DNA from: Bdellovibrionaceae bacterium UBA2466
GTDB taxonomy: Bacteria; Bdellovibrionota; FAC87; UBA2466
Length of the DNA: 16,366 nucleotides
Reading direction: 5' to 3'
NCBI GenBank assembly: GCA_002342225.1
Contig: DDPO01000072.1
Location: 1-16,366, forward strand
Below are positions 1 through 7,012 of this stretch, piece by piece. The number at the start of each line of letters is the position of its first letter. The first letter of the stretch is position 1. A program made the position numbers and the translations under genes. The notes under the pieces are model-generated. The model ran no database searches. It was not told the origin of the DNA and saw nothing but the letters and a program-made list of their open reading frames with translations.

Positions 1-3
1 CGT

Positions 4-29
4 CGATGTCCCCGCCCGGGGTTTCATCG
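4..29. other. GC-rich hairpin just 3' of tRNA-Thr
   Basis: Bases 4-8 (CGATG) pair with 25-29 (CATCG), and bases 10-14 (CCCCG) pair with 17-21 (CGGGG), leaving a two-base loop and a small internal bulge. The element lies 6 bases beyond the 3' end of the minus-strand tRNA-Thr, where a transcript terminator or processing stem would be expected. No T-run is visible because the window ends. It is far more GC-rich than the rest of the window. Its function is inferred. Confidence 0.35.
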
Positions 30-35
30 CGGCCG

Positions 36-108
36 AGCCCATGACCGGGTTGGAACCGGTGACCTCGTCCTTACCAAGGACGTGCTCTACCGACTGAGCT
101 ACCTGGGC
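36..108 (-). tRNA. tRNA-Thr (anticodon GGT)
   Basis: The minus strand folds as a complete 73-base cloverleaf: acceptor 102-108 with 37-43, D stem 96-99/84-87 with a GG-containing loop, anticodon stem 78-82/66-70, loop TTGGTAA with anticodon GGT (plus-strand positions 73-75), variable loop AGGTC and T stem 56-60/44-48. Oddities are a G-A mismatch in the acceptor at tRNA positions 6/67, a T loop reading TTCCAAC where a purine is usual at position 57, a T discriminator, and no encoded CCA (the next bases are CGG). It is still most simply read as a working tRNA whose CCA is added enzymatically. A tRNA-Gly(TCC) lies upstream on the same strand at 1980-2055. Confidence 0.9.
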
Positions 109-244
109 CTTTTTTTAATTCGGTAAAACTTTCCCGTGCCACGCACAGTTAACCGCATATTTTTAGCCGTAACCTATTTAAGTGTCTAGAACTCTTTTTA
201 AAAAAAGCTGTGATTTTTACGGAGGGTTGAGGTATGGCCAAGGT

Positions 245-817
245 ATGGGGATTTCTAAGCTTCTAGTTTTGGTGTTTTTGATGGGGTCATCAAGTTTGTT
301 CGCTCAAACGATGAATTATGTGGCGTGTTCGCCGAAAGCGATTGGCTGTACAGTAGGGCGATATAGTGCCGGAGGAGGAATGGGTTGGTCTCGGTTTAAA
401 GATCAGACTTCGTTCTGGCCCCATGTTCAACTTGAAGTCGGCCTTTTAAAAATGATAGCGGTCGAAATCACCGCAGGCGGGATTAAATCACAAGAATTGT
501 ATCAATCTCTCTCTGCGGCACCATCCTTGGTTTTCGGAGCAGGGGTTCAGATTTATCCTGATGGACTCTATCGAGGGCTGGTTTGGAGAGGGGCAGTGAT
601 GGCCCATCTTTATAAAGAGGATTCGACAAATCAACGGTACACAACTGAAAAAGCATTGCTTTCGACTGTGGGATGGCGTTGGAGGCCCAAGGAATATGCG
701 GGAAGTTTTACTTTGGGGCTAGGGGGACAGAAGGTTTTCGGCAAAGATAGGCCCATTCAACCCGTTGTAGAGACCCAAATTGCGGTGGATTTTAATTTAG
801 ATTCCGTTTTTTTCTAA
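245..817 (+). CDS. putative secreted outer-membrane beta-barrel protein
   Basis: From the ATG at 245 this encodes about 190 residues. It starts with a classical Sec signal peptide (MGISK, a hydrophobic core LLVLVFLMG, and probable cleavage after SLFA). The mature part is rich in glycine and aromatic residues in alternating stretches and ends in two phenylalanines (LDSVFF), which is typical of outer-membrane barrels recognised by BamA. I do not recognise a named family. The start is awkward. The reading frame is open back to a GTG at 182, but that adds 21 residues ahead of a normal signal peptide and has no clear ribosome binding site. The best Shine-Dalgarno (GGAGGG, 221-226) is 18 bases from ATG 245 but correctly spaced for an out-of-frame ATG at 234. 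Either a short overlapping leader or a sequence indel could explain this. It is followed 30 bases later by wecB on the same strand. Confidence 0.6.
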   Translation: MGISKLLVLVFLMGSSSLFAQTMNYVACSPKAIGCTVGRYSAGGGMGWSRFKDQTSFWPHVQLEVGLLKMIAVEITAGGIKSQELYQSLSAAPSLVFGAGVQIYPDGLYRGLVWRGAVMAHLYKEDSTNQRYTTEKALLSTVGWRWRPKEYAGSFTLGLGGQKVFGKDRPIQPVVETQIAVDFNLDSVFF

Positions 818-847
818 AGCTCGCAAAAATCATCAAAACCAAAGATA

Positions 848-1969
848 ATGAGGCTACAGAGATCGCTCATGGCCTCGAAAACAAAAATACATTTAGTTGC
901 GGGTGCTAGGCCCAATTTTATGAAAGTGGCCCCACTGTATCACCAACTTAAAAACGAGACTTGGTGCGAAGTGAGTTTGATTTCAACTGGCCAGCATTAT
1001 AGCCCAGAACTGTCGGATGTTTTTTTCGAGGAATTCTCTTTGCCAAAGCCCCATTTCCACTTGGGTATTGGTGAGGGGACGCCGCAGGAACAGCTTGATA
1101 AGATTCAGCTGGAATATGACAGAGTTCTTGCAAAAACTTCTCCGAACTTAGTTATTGTGGTGGGGGATGTAACTTCGACATTAGCCGGATGTCTTGCTGC
1201 AAAAAAACGTAAAATTAAAGTGGCTCATGTGGAGGCAGGCTTAAGAAGTCGTGACCTCTCTATGCCCGAAGAACGTAATCGTATTGAAGTTGATAAAGTT
1301 GCTGACTTTCTTTTTGCCCCCTCCAAAGACGCTGTTGAAAACTTGATTCTTGAGGGGCGGAAAGATTCCGATGTCTTTCTCGTGGGCAACATCATGATTG
1401 ATACCTATTGCCTCGTTAAGAAAAGGATTGATGAGTTTTCTAAAAAAAATCCTAGTCCTTTTGGAGATAAAAAGTTTGGTTTAGTCACTCTTCACCGCCC
1501 CTCAAATGTTGATGATGGAGAACGGTTGGATCGAATCGTTGAACATTTGGTTAGTGCCAGCAAAATGATACCAATGGTATTTCCCGTTCATCCCCGTACT
1601 GAGAAAAAACTGAAAGAATTTGAGCTGTGGAACAAAATTGCAAACTCAGCTGTTCATATAAAGTTGATGGGCCCCTTGGGTTATATCGAGTTTATGAGTT
1701 ATTTGGAGCGCTCTTTGTGCGTTATTACTGACTCAGGTGGAATTCAGGAAGAGACAACCTACCTCAATGTGCCTTGTTTTACTTTGAGAAAAAACAGCGA
1801 GAGGCCAGTAACTATGAATCAGGGGTCTAACCGTTTGATTGAGCCAGAGAACTTGGTCGAAGTTGTTACAAATTGTTTGGGTCCCATAGTGACTAAAGTT
1901 GAAGCCCCACTATTTTGGGATGGTAATACGGCTTCGAGAATTGTGAATGTCTTAAAGAAACTGTTCTGA
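848..1969 (+). CDS. wecB: UDP-N-acetylglucosamine 2-epimerase (non-hydrolysing)
   Basis: This cytoplasmic enzyme interconverts UDP-GlcNAc and UDP-ManNAc, the precursor of ManNAc-type sugars in surface polysaccharides. The 373 residues match the family length (about 370-385). Visible landmarks in order are GARPNFMKVAPL (19-30), STGQHY, GDVTST with the catalytic-type Asp107, HVEAGLR with Glu129, PEE at 140-142, TLHRPSN with His216, PVHPRT, and the UDP-binding TDSGGIQEE near 294-302. These correspond to D95, E117, E131 and H213 of E. coli WecB. A second ATG at 869 gives a more typical amino terminus (MASKTKIHLV). Neither start has a strong ribosome binding site, so the start is uncertain. The stop lies 10 bases from the convergent tRNA-Gly gene, leaving no room for a normal terminator. 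No other nucleotide-sugar gene is adjacent, so the final glycan is unknown. Confidence 0.93.
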   Translation: MRLQRSLMASKTKIHLVAGARPNFMKVAPLYHQLKNETWCEVSLISTGQHYSPELSDVFFEEFSLPKPHFHLGIGEGTPQEQLDKIQLEYDRVLAKTSPNLVIVVGDVTSTLAGCLAAKKRKIKVAHVEAGLRSRDLSMPEERNRIEVDKVADFLFAPSKDAVENLILEGRKDSDVFLVGNIMIDTYCLVKKRIDEFSKKNPSPFGDKKFGLVTLHRPSNVDDGERLDRIVEHLVSASKMIPMVFPVHPRTEKKLKEFELWNKIANSAVHIKLMGPLGYIEFMSYLERSLCVITDSGGIQEETTYLNVPCFTLRKNSERPVTMNQGSNRLIEPENLVEVVTNCLGPIVTKVEAPLFWDGNTASRIVNVLKKLF

Positions 1970-1979
1970 GTTTTAACAT

Positions 1980-2055
1980 TGGAGCGGGAGACGGGGCTCG
2001 AACCCGCTACCCTCAGCTTGGAAGGCTGATGCTCTACCAAATGAGCTACTCCCGC
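1980..2055 (-). tRNA. tRNA-Gly (anticodon TCC), CCA encoded
   Basis: The minus strand forms a full cloverleaf: acceptor 2049-2055 with 1984-1990, a D arm with a GG-containing loop, anticodon loop CTTCCAA (anticodon TCC, plus-strand 2020-2022) and T loop TTCGAGC. The discriminator is T, as is normal for bacterial tRNA-Gly. The 3' CCA is encoded at 1980-1982, unlike in the other two tRNAs of the window. It sits downstream of the nth-recJ-fumarase run on the same strand and is convergent with wecB. Confidence 0.96.
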
Positions 2056-2127
2056 TTATGGTCAAATTTTCAAGTCGCTGACCTTAGCATGGGTTTTTGT
2101 TGAAGACTAGTACCTTCCTAAGATTTC

Positions 2128-2406
2128 TCAGTTTAAAAGGGTTGTGAGGTGACCAAAGGCCTCTTTTTCTAATGTGAGCTGTTTGTTTCGATAGAAGACG
2201 GGATCTTTGAGTTCCAATTTCAAAGAGATAAGGTGATTTCTACAGACGTGAACGTGATAGTTTTGAAAGTTTGTTTTTTTATTCAGAGCCTGCTCTTCTC
2301 GGTATTGTTTCCAAAAACTGGGGCGGTCCTCCGGACCACCGCCCAAAAGAATCTGGGTTACCTCATAGCTCACTAGGCAAATAGGCTCATTCTCGGACGG
2401 CTTCAT
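2128..2406 (-). CDS. small hypothetical protein (92 aa)
   Basis: I do not recognise this protein. It begins at ATG 2406, 45 bases after the fumarase stop, and is in line with the nth-recJ-fumarase run, so it is probably the last gene of that transcript. It has no signal peptide or membrane segment. Visible features are a mixed charged sequence, a glycine turn with GGGPEDRP near 22-29, an aromatic/charged FWKQYREEQ stretch (31-39), an HVHVCRNH segment with three histidines and one cysteine (51-58), and a lysine-rich C terminus. The Shine-Dalgarno is weak. The balanced amino-acid composition and its fit between the flanking genes argue that it is real. A short cytoplasmic accessory or regulatory protein is possible but unproven. 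Confidence 0.6.
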   Translation of the reverse strand: MKPSENEPICLVSYEVTQILLGGGPEDRPSFWKQYREEQALNKKTNFQNYHVHVCRNHLISLKLELKDPVFYRNKQLTLEKEAFGHLTTLLN

Positions 2407-2451
2407 ATAGCCGACCTATAGCATAAACTTTAGACCGGAGGCGCTAAATTT

Positions 2452-4068
2452 TTACTCTTCTCCGGATCGGCCCGCGAAAAAGTCATTCCCTTTGTTGTCC
2501 ACGATGATAAATGCTGGAAAATCTTTAACTTCTATTTTCCAGACAGCTTCCATGCCGAGCTCGGGATACTCGTGGACCTCCACTTTAGTGATGCAATCTT
2601 TCCCTAATCGAGCCGCTGGTCCCCCAATTGAGCCCAAATAGAAGCCGCCATATTTTTTACAGGAATCTGCAACCTCTTTGGTTCGGTTTCCCTTACCTAA
2701 CATGACTAATGATGCCCCCTCTTTTTGGAAGAGGGGTACGTAAGAGTCCATCCTTTGTGAAGTCGTAGGTCCGAAACTTCCTGAAGGATGCCCCTCTGGA
2801 GTTTTAGCTGGGCCTGCGTAGTAGATAGCAAAGTTCTTCAGGTAGTCTGGTAGCCCTTTACCCGATTGAAGCCGCTCTAAAAGCTTGGCGTGAGCAATGT
2901 CACGAGCAACAATCATGGGGCCATTGAGCATAACCCGAGTTGAAACTGGAAGTTTACCGAGTGTCGATAAAATCTCCTTCATGGGGCGATTGAGATCGAT
3001 TGAAACTGCATCGTTGTTTTTCTGAGCGTCTCCGGGAAGGAACTTTGCTGGGTTAGTTTCAAGTTGTTCTAAAAAGACCCCCTCTTCAGTGATTTTTGCT
3101 TTGATCTGTCTATCGGCAGCACAGGAAACTCCAAGCCCAACGGGGCAACTAGCGCCGTGGCGGGGAAGACGTATGACTCTTACATCGTGAACAAAGTATT
3201 TTCCGCCGAATTGAGCGCCAATTTTAGTTTCTCGTCCCCAGCGTTCAACGAGCTTTTCAAGTTCAAGATCACGATAGGCACGACCTTGAGCGTTCCCAGA
3301 AGTGGGTAGATTGTCAAAGTAACCACAGCTTGCGAGTTTAACCGTTTTCAGGGTGGCCTCTGCAGATGTTCCCCCGACAACAAGTGCTAAATGATAGGGA
3401 GGACAGGCCGCTGTGCCTAGTGAAAGAAGAGTGGACTTTACAAATTCTTCCATCGACTTTGGGTTTAGTAGGGATTTGTTTTTCTGAAAGAGATAACTTT
3501 TGTTGGCACTCCCGCCGCCTTTCGCAATAAAAAGAAACTCATATTTGTTTCCTGGTTCGGAATAGATCTCGATTTGTGCTGGAAGGTTGTTCCCTGTGTT
3601 TTTCTCCTCATACATGGAAAGAGGAGCAAGCTGAGAGTATCTCAAATTTCTTTTCTGATAGATGTTAAAGATTCCTCTGCTTAAGGCCTCGGCATCGTTT
3701 GAAAAAGTGAGAACCGACTCACCCTTTTTGGCCATCACTAAAGCAGTGCCTGTGTCTTGGCAGGATGGAAAAATTCGTTCAGCTGCGATGACTGCATTTT
3801 TTAAGAGTTCAACTGCAACAAAGCGGTCATTGCTGCTAGACTCGGGATCTTTCAAAATATTGGCTACTTTTTCTAAATGACTCGTTCTTAAAAGATGAGA
3901 GACATCGTCGAAAGCGACTTCACAGAGCTGAGTGATGACCTCTGGTGGAATAACCAAAAATTTTTTACCATCCATTAATTGAGTTTTAACACCTGAGATG
4001 GGCAGTTTTCGGTAAGTTGTGTTGTCGTCCATCGGTTCAAAAAGGGGTTGGTATTTAAATTCGGCCAT
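2452..4068 (-). CDS. fumA: class I fumarate hydratase (4Fe-4S)
   Basis: This oxygen-sensitive TCA-cycle enzyme interconverts fumarate and L-malate in the cytoplasm. The protein aligns by eye along its length with E. coli FumA/FumB. Cluster ligands are visible as CQDTGTA (about Cys103), GTAACPPYH (about Cys222) and [12 protein letters not shown] (about Cys316), corresponding to E. coli Cys105, 224 and 318. C-terminal catalytic-domain signatures include [32 protein letters not shown] and [14 protein letters not shown] chose ATG 4068 (538 residues), which lies one base after the recJ stop with AAGGA 9 bases upstream. An ATG at 4092 inside recJ is in frame but lacks a ribosome binding site and would add eight unmatched residues. 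The cysteine-containing tail of E. coli FumA is absent; the protein ends GRSGEE. Translation is probably coupled to recJ. Confidence 0.96.
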   Translation of the reverse strand: MAEFKYQPLFEPMDDNTTYRKLPISGVKTQLMDGKKFLVIPPEVITQLCEVAFDDVSHLLRTSHLEKVANILKDPESSSNDRFVAVELLKNAVIAAERIFPSCQDTGTALVMAKKGESVLTFSNDAEALSRGIFNIYQKRNLRYSQLAPLSMYEEKNTGNNLPAQIEIYSEPGNKYEFLFIAKGGGSANKSYLFQKNKSLLNPKSMEEFVKSTLLSLGTAACPPYHLALVVGGTSAEATLKTVKLASCGYFDNLPTSGNAQGRAYRDLELEKLVERWGRETKIGAQFGGKYFVHDVRVIRLPRHGASCPVGLGVSCAADRQIKAKITEEGVFLEQLETNPAKFLPGDAQKNNDAVSIDLNRPMKEILSTLGKLPVSTRVMLNGPMIVARDIAHAKLLERLQSGKGLPDYLKNFAIYYAGPAKTPEGHPSGSFGPTTSQRMDSYVPLFQKEGASLVMLGKGNRTKEVADSCKKYGGFYLGSIGGPAARLGKDCITKVEVHEYPELGMEAVWKIEVKDFPAFIIVDNKGNDFFAGRSGEE

Positions 4069-4069
4069 G

Positions 4070-5713
4070 TCAGTTTTTCCTTTCAGTGCCATTTAAACTT
4101 AGATCGAAATCAACTCCCATCAGAGACAGGGAAGTTCGACCTTGGAAAGTATTTTTATCAGCAGTGACAATAAATTTGGCCCGTTCAGCTCTCGAAAGAG
4201 AGTCGTGAACTTCGTTAAAGAACATGATCTTTTGAGTTTTTTGAGGGCTCGTTTTGACTGTAACTGCTGTATGACGATTTTTGTAGAACTGGCAATCTAC
4301 GATTTCGCCTTCGATTAAAAACTTAGGCTCTTCAAAGCCGTGGCCAAAAGGTTTCATCTCTTCCATGATTTGAGCCAAAGGAAGTTCAACCAACTCTGTC
4401 GGTAGATTGCAATCATAATAAACACCACTTTCCCAAAGGGTTGGTGTTTTCTCTCGAATCGAGCTGGCGTACTGATTTAAAAGTTTTCGGATCTCACTTT
4501 CGTTGGCCAAATCAAAAGAGAATCCGCCCGCGGCTCGGTGGCCTCCAAATTTTGAAAATAGTTTACTAGCAGAGGCCATTGCATCGGTCACATCAAATCC
4601 AGGAATTGATCTGGCCGAGCCTTTTCCTTTCCCATCTTTGACTTGATAAAGCCAGGTCGGTTTCCAAAATTCTTCTGCAATTTTGCTAGCTGCAATTCCG
4701 ACGACACCGGGATGCCAATCCCCGCCTAAAAATAAAATCGAGTCTTTAGGACATGCTTTTGCCTTTTCACGCGCTTCGGCGACAATTTTCTGTTGAATCT
4801 CTTTGCGTTCTTGGTTTGAGCGATCCATGTGACGGATCAAGAGAGTTGGCTCTTCACTGATAAAGGCTTCGATCACTTGGTCTGCATGTCCCAATCGTCC
4901 TACAGCATTGATTCTGGGGCCTAAACGAAATCCGATATCTTTTTCATCCATGCTGGAGGTAATTTCAGCTGACTCCCGAAGCTTTCTAAGGATAGGCCGC
5001 TGACTTTTTAGTAAAGCGTCGACTCCGAGACGGGCTAGCTTGTGGTTCACACTATTGAGCGGCACTACATCACAAATCGTAGCCATGCCAGCTAGAGCCA
5101 AGAGGTCAGTCCAAAGTGTTGAAGGAACCGGAAATTGCTCCGCGAGCCGTCTTAAGAGAACAAAAGTGATGCCGCAACCACAGAGTTCCTGATAAAGCGG
5201 GTCGGGATGTAATTTGGGATTTAAAACCAGGCCATCTGGAATTTTATCGAGCTGAATTTTATGGTGATCGGTACAAATAAAAGCGATGTTTCGTTCTTTG
5301 CAGTACTGAGCTTCGTCGTTAGCAGTGATGCCGGTGTCCATTGTGATGATGACCTCGGCCTTTTCATTTTCGATTAAGTGCTGGATTGCTTGAAGATTAA
5401 CTCCGTATCCTTCTTTGAAGCGGCAGGGGATGTAATGAACGAATTGAGAGTAACCAATAGCTCTAAGAAACCAGATCCAACTGACACAGCTCATGGTTCC
5501 ATCGACATCGTAATCGGCATAGAGCGCAATTTTTTTATTGGCTTTGATGGAGTCGATAATGCATTGAAGAGTCTTCTCTAAGCCGTGATCACCATATTCA
5601 AGTTTCTGAATGGGTTCAAAGGAGCGATTTTCTAACAATAGGTTTTTAACCCCCTCAAGGTTTTTTGGATTTACATCACTTTTGTAATGCCAATGTGTGA
5701 ACTTTTGCCCCAT
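4070..5713 (-). CDS. recJ: single-stranded-DNA exonuclease RecJ
   Basis: RecJ is a 5'-3' single-strand DNA exonuclease of the DHH phosphoesterase family, acting in recombination and repair, including processing of base-excision and mismatch intermediates. The 547 residues fit the family (E. coli 577). Metal-binding motifs are ADYDVDG (66-72), MDTGI with Asp126, TDHH (148-151) and ICDVVPL with Asp215. Further RecJ signatures are GPRINAVGR (265-273), [10 protein letters not shown] (330-339), [10 protein letters not shown] and [10 protein letters not shown] (389-398). A C-terminal OB-fold-like region follows. The start is ATG 5713, 45 bases after the nth stop; no strong Shine-Dalgarno is visible, so translation may depend on read-through from nth. 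The stop TGA (4070-4072) is one base from the fumarase start. All catalytic residues appear intact. Confidence 0.96.
   Translation of the reverse strand: MGQKFTHWHYKSDVNPKNLEGVKNLLLENRSFEPIQKLEYGDHGLEKTLQCIIDSIKANKKIALYADYDVDGTMSCVSWIWFLRAIGYSQFVHYIPCRFKEGYGVNLQAIQHLIENEKAEVIITMDTGITANDEAQYCKERNIAFICTDHHKIQLDKIPDGLVLNPKLHPDPLYQELCGCGITFVLLRRLAEQFPVPSTLWTDLLALAGMATICDVVPLNSVNHKLARLGVDALLKSQRPILRKLRESAEITSSMDEKDIGFRLGPRINAVGRLGHADQVIEAFISEEPTLLIRHMDRSNQERKEIQQKIVAEAREKAKACPKDSILFLGGDWHPGVVGIAASKIAEEFWKPTWLYQVKDGKGKGSARSIPGFDVTDAMASASKLFSKFGGHRAAGGFSFDLANESEIRKLLNQYASSIREKTPTLWESGVYYDCNLPTELVELPLAQIMEEMKPFGHGFEEPKFLIEGEIVDCQFYKNRHTAVTVKTSPQKTQKIMFFNEVHDSLSRAERAKFIVTADKNTFQGRTSLSLMGVDFDLSLNGTERKN
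4078..4082 (-). promoter_or_regulatory. ribosome binding site of the fumarase gene, inside recJ
   Basis: The minus strand reads AAGGA, nine bases ahead of ATG 4068. It lies inside the last recJ codons. It decides the fumarase start in favour of 4068 over the in-frame ATG at 4092. Confidence 0.7.
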
Positions 5714-5758
5714 GAGAAGCTAATAATCACTAAAACTTAGACTGTCATGCTCGGCGCG

Positions 5759-6424
5759 TTAGTTAATGAGAGATTGATAAAAACGGCAGTCCGACTGAAC
5801 TGGGCAAACTTCGCATTTGGGTTTGCGAGCATTACAGATTTTTCGGCCGTGGAGTATAAGGGTCCCGTTGACGGCTCCCCAGAGTTCTTCCGGCAGAAGG
5901 TTTCGGAGCTCCATTTCGACCTTTTCGGGAGTGTCGGTTAGAGCCCAACCCAAACGCTGGCTGACTCTAAGAACATGAGTATCGACCGCGATCGCAGGAA
6001 TATCAAAAGCCTGGTTTAAGACAACACTTGCGGTTTTTCTCCCGACCCCAGCTAGGGTTGTGAGTTCATCCAGTGTTTCTGGAATTTTTCCATTAAATTT
6101 TTCAACGATATCGGTAGATGTTTTAATAATTGCTTTTGCTTTGGATCTATAAAATCCACATGAGTGAACCAGTTTTTCAACTTTTTTAAGAGGAGCATTC
6201 ATTAAGGCTTCGGGGGTAGGATAGTTTGCGAAAAGGGCCGGTGTGGCTTTATTGACTTGGGCATCAGTACACTGGGCTGAGAGAATGACTGCAATTAAAA
6301 GCTGAAATGGGCCCTTGTAGGTTAGCTCAGTTTTAGGGTTGGGGTAGAGTTCGCACAGTAAGTCAAACGTGGCTAACGCCTCTTTTTGAGAAATGGCTGA
6401 TTTTCTGATTTTCTTGGGTGCCAA
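5759..6424 (-). CDS. nth: endonuclease III (DNA glycosylase/AP lyase)
   Basis: Nth removes oxidised pyrimidines and nicks the resulting abasic site in base-excision repair. The 221 residues resemble E. coli Nth (211) with a short extra amino terminus. The helix-hairpin-helix LAGVGRKTA carries the catalytic Lys130, and VDTH carries Asp148 (E. coli K120 and D138). The 4Fe-4S cluster motif C-x6-C-x2-C-x5-C is complete at Cys197, 204, 207 and 213. The Fe-S-loop-containing C terminus ends at SLIN. The start is a TTG codon at 6424, strongly supported by AAGGAG nine bases upstream. It is the first gene of the minus-strand run leading into recJ and is divergent from the small secreted protein gene at 6506, with 81 bases between them that must hold both promoters. 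Confidence 0.96.
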   Translation of the reverse strand: MAPKKIRKSAISQKEALATFDLLCELYPNPKTELTYKGPFQLLIAVILSAQCTDAQVNKATPALFANYPTPEALMNAPLKKVEKLVHSCGFYRSKAKAIIKTSTDIVEKFNGKIPETLDELTTLAGVGRKTASVVLNQAFDIPAIAVDTHVLRVSQRLGWALTDTPEKVEMELRNLLPEELWGAVNGTLILHGRKICNARKPKCEVCPVQSDCRFYQSLIN

Positions 6425-6433
6425 TTTCTTACT

Positions 6434-6439
6434 CTCCTT
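6434..6439 (-). promoter_or_regulatory. Shine-Dalgarno for the TTG start of nth
   Basis: The minus strand reads AAGGAG with nine bases to the TTG at 6424. No competing ATG lies in the correct frame nearby, so this site fixes the unusual TTG start. Confidence 0.75.
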
Positions 6440-6505
6440 GCTTTTTAAGGCTCTCGAAAATAATCTATTACTATCTTATCGACAACCCATTCTCAGGAGG
6501 AAAAA

Positions 6506-6850
6506 ATGCGAAGTGTATTTCTGGGGCTCATTATTTTTTCGACATCCATTTGGGCGGCACATCCCATCTGTGTACGTCATTATGCTGAGAAAGATGGGGT
6601 TGATGTTTGCGAACGATTTCCAGACGCTTACGCGTATCTGACTCCTTTGAAAGCAGAGCTTCAAAAGCCGATATGTGCCAGAATGTATATGGGGCTTTAC
6701 TGTGAACAATCCCCAAATCTTTATGAGTGGGTGAATTCTCTTAATAAAGGTCGGATTTGCGTTTTGAATGACAATCAACCCCCCGTGAGCCAGCTTTGTG
6801 AGAGTGTTCCTCAGTTTTACGAATATATTAAAGAGGGTTCGGAAGATTGA
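6506..6850 (+). CDS. small secreted protein of three cysteine-pair repeats
   Basis: This unrecognised 114-residue protein has a very strong ribosome binding site (AGGAGG, 6495-6500, five bases from the ATG). A Sec signal peptide (MRSVFLGLIIFSTSIWA) should be cleaved before AHPIC. The mature part has exactly six cysteines (22, 35, 57, 66, 85, 98). They form three units of the pattern I-C-x(8 to 12)-C-E-x-x-P-x-x-Y-x-[YW]: ICV...CERFPDAYAY, ICA...CEQSPNLYEW and ICV...CESVPQFYEY. Each unit probably holds one disulphide and an aromatic helix. The location is probably the periplasm or outside the cell. It is transcribed alone, divergent from nth, with tRNA-Leu 43 bases downstream. No known domain comes to mind; a binding or structural role is only a guess. 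Confidence 0.85.
   Translation: MRSVFLGLIIFSTSIWAAHPICVRHYAEKDGVDVCERFPDAYAYLTPLKAELQKPICARMYMGLYCEQSPNLYEWVNSLNKGRICVLNDNQPPVSQLCESVPQFYEYIKEGSED
6563..6835 (+). repeat. three tandem cysteine-pair protein repeats
   Basis: Codons 20-48, 55-80 and 83-110 encode diverged copies of one unit. Conserved positions are an Ile-Cys start, a second Cys followed by Glu, then Pro three residues later and a Tyr-x-(Tyr/Trp)-hydrophobic ending. The spacing between the two cysteines is 12, 8 and 12 residues. The DNA itself is not obviously repeated, so the duplication is old. Confidence 0.75.
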
Positions 6851-6893
6851 TTTGCGTTTTTTGGGGGCAAACATTATAAGTTAGCCCTTCTGT

Positions 6894-6974
6894 GCCGCAG
6901 TGGTGAAATGGCAGACACGCTGGTCTTAGAAGCCAGTGCCCTTGGGCGTGGGGGTTCAAGTCCCTCCTGCGGCA
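6894..6974 (+). tRNA. tRNA-Leu (anticodon TAG)
   Basis: A class II cloverleaf is complete: acceptor GCCGCAG (6894-6900) with CTGCGGC (6967-6973), anticodon loop CTTAGAA with anticodon TAG at 6927-6929, a long variable arm GCCC-TT-GGGC, and T loop TTCAAGT. The discriminator is A, and CCA is not encoded (the next bases are GAT). It lies between two plus-strand protein genes. Confidence 0.97.
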
Positions 6975-7012
6975 GATTTCTTTCCGAACTCATTATCAAA
7001 TAGCGTACTGAT

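Noticed and set aside
109..116. T-run beside tRNA-Thr as a terminator for a plus-strand transcript
   Set aside because: The preceding stem would be the tRNA gene read antisense, and there is no plus-strand gene visible to its left.
1819..2040. Minus-strand 73-codon frame over the wecB end and tRNA-Gly
   Set aside because: It overlaps a real tRNA and a real gene and has no protein-like character.
4090..4092. ATG at 4092 as the fumarase start
   Set aside because: It lies inside recJ, lacks a ribosome binding site, and adds residues with no counterpart in FumA. ATG 4068 has AAGGA at good spacing.
6476..6874. Minus-strand 132-codon frame opposite the three-repeat secreted protein
   Set aside because: The plus-strand frame has a strong Shine-Dalgarno, signal peptide and regular cysteine repeats. 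The opposite frame has no such features.
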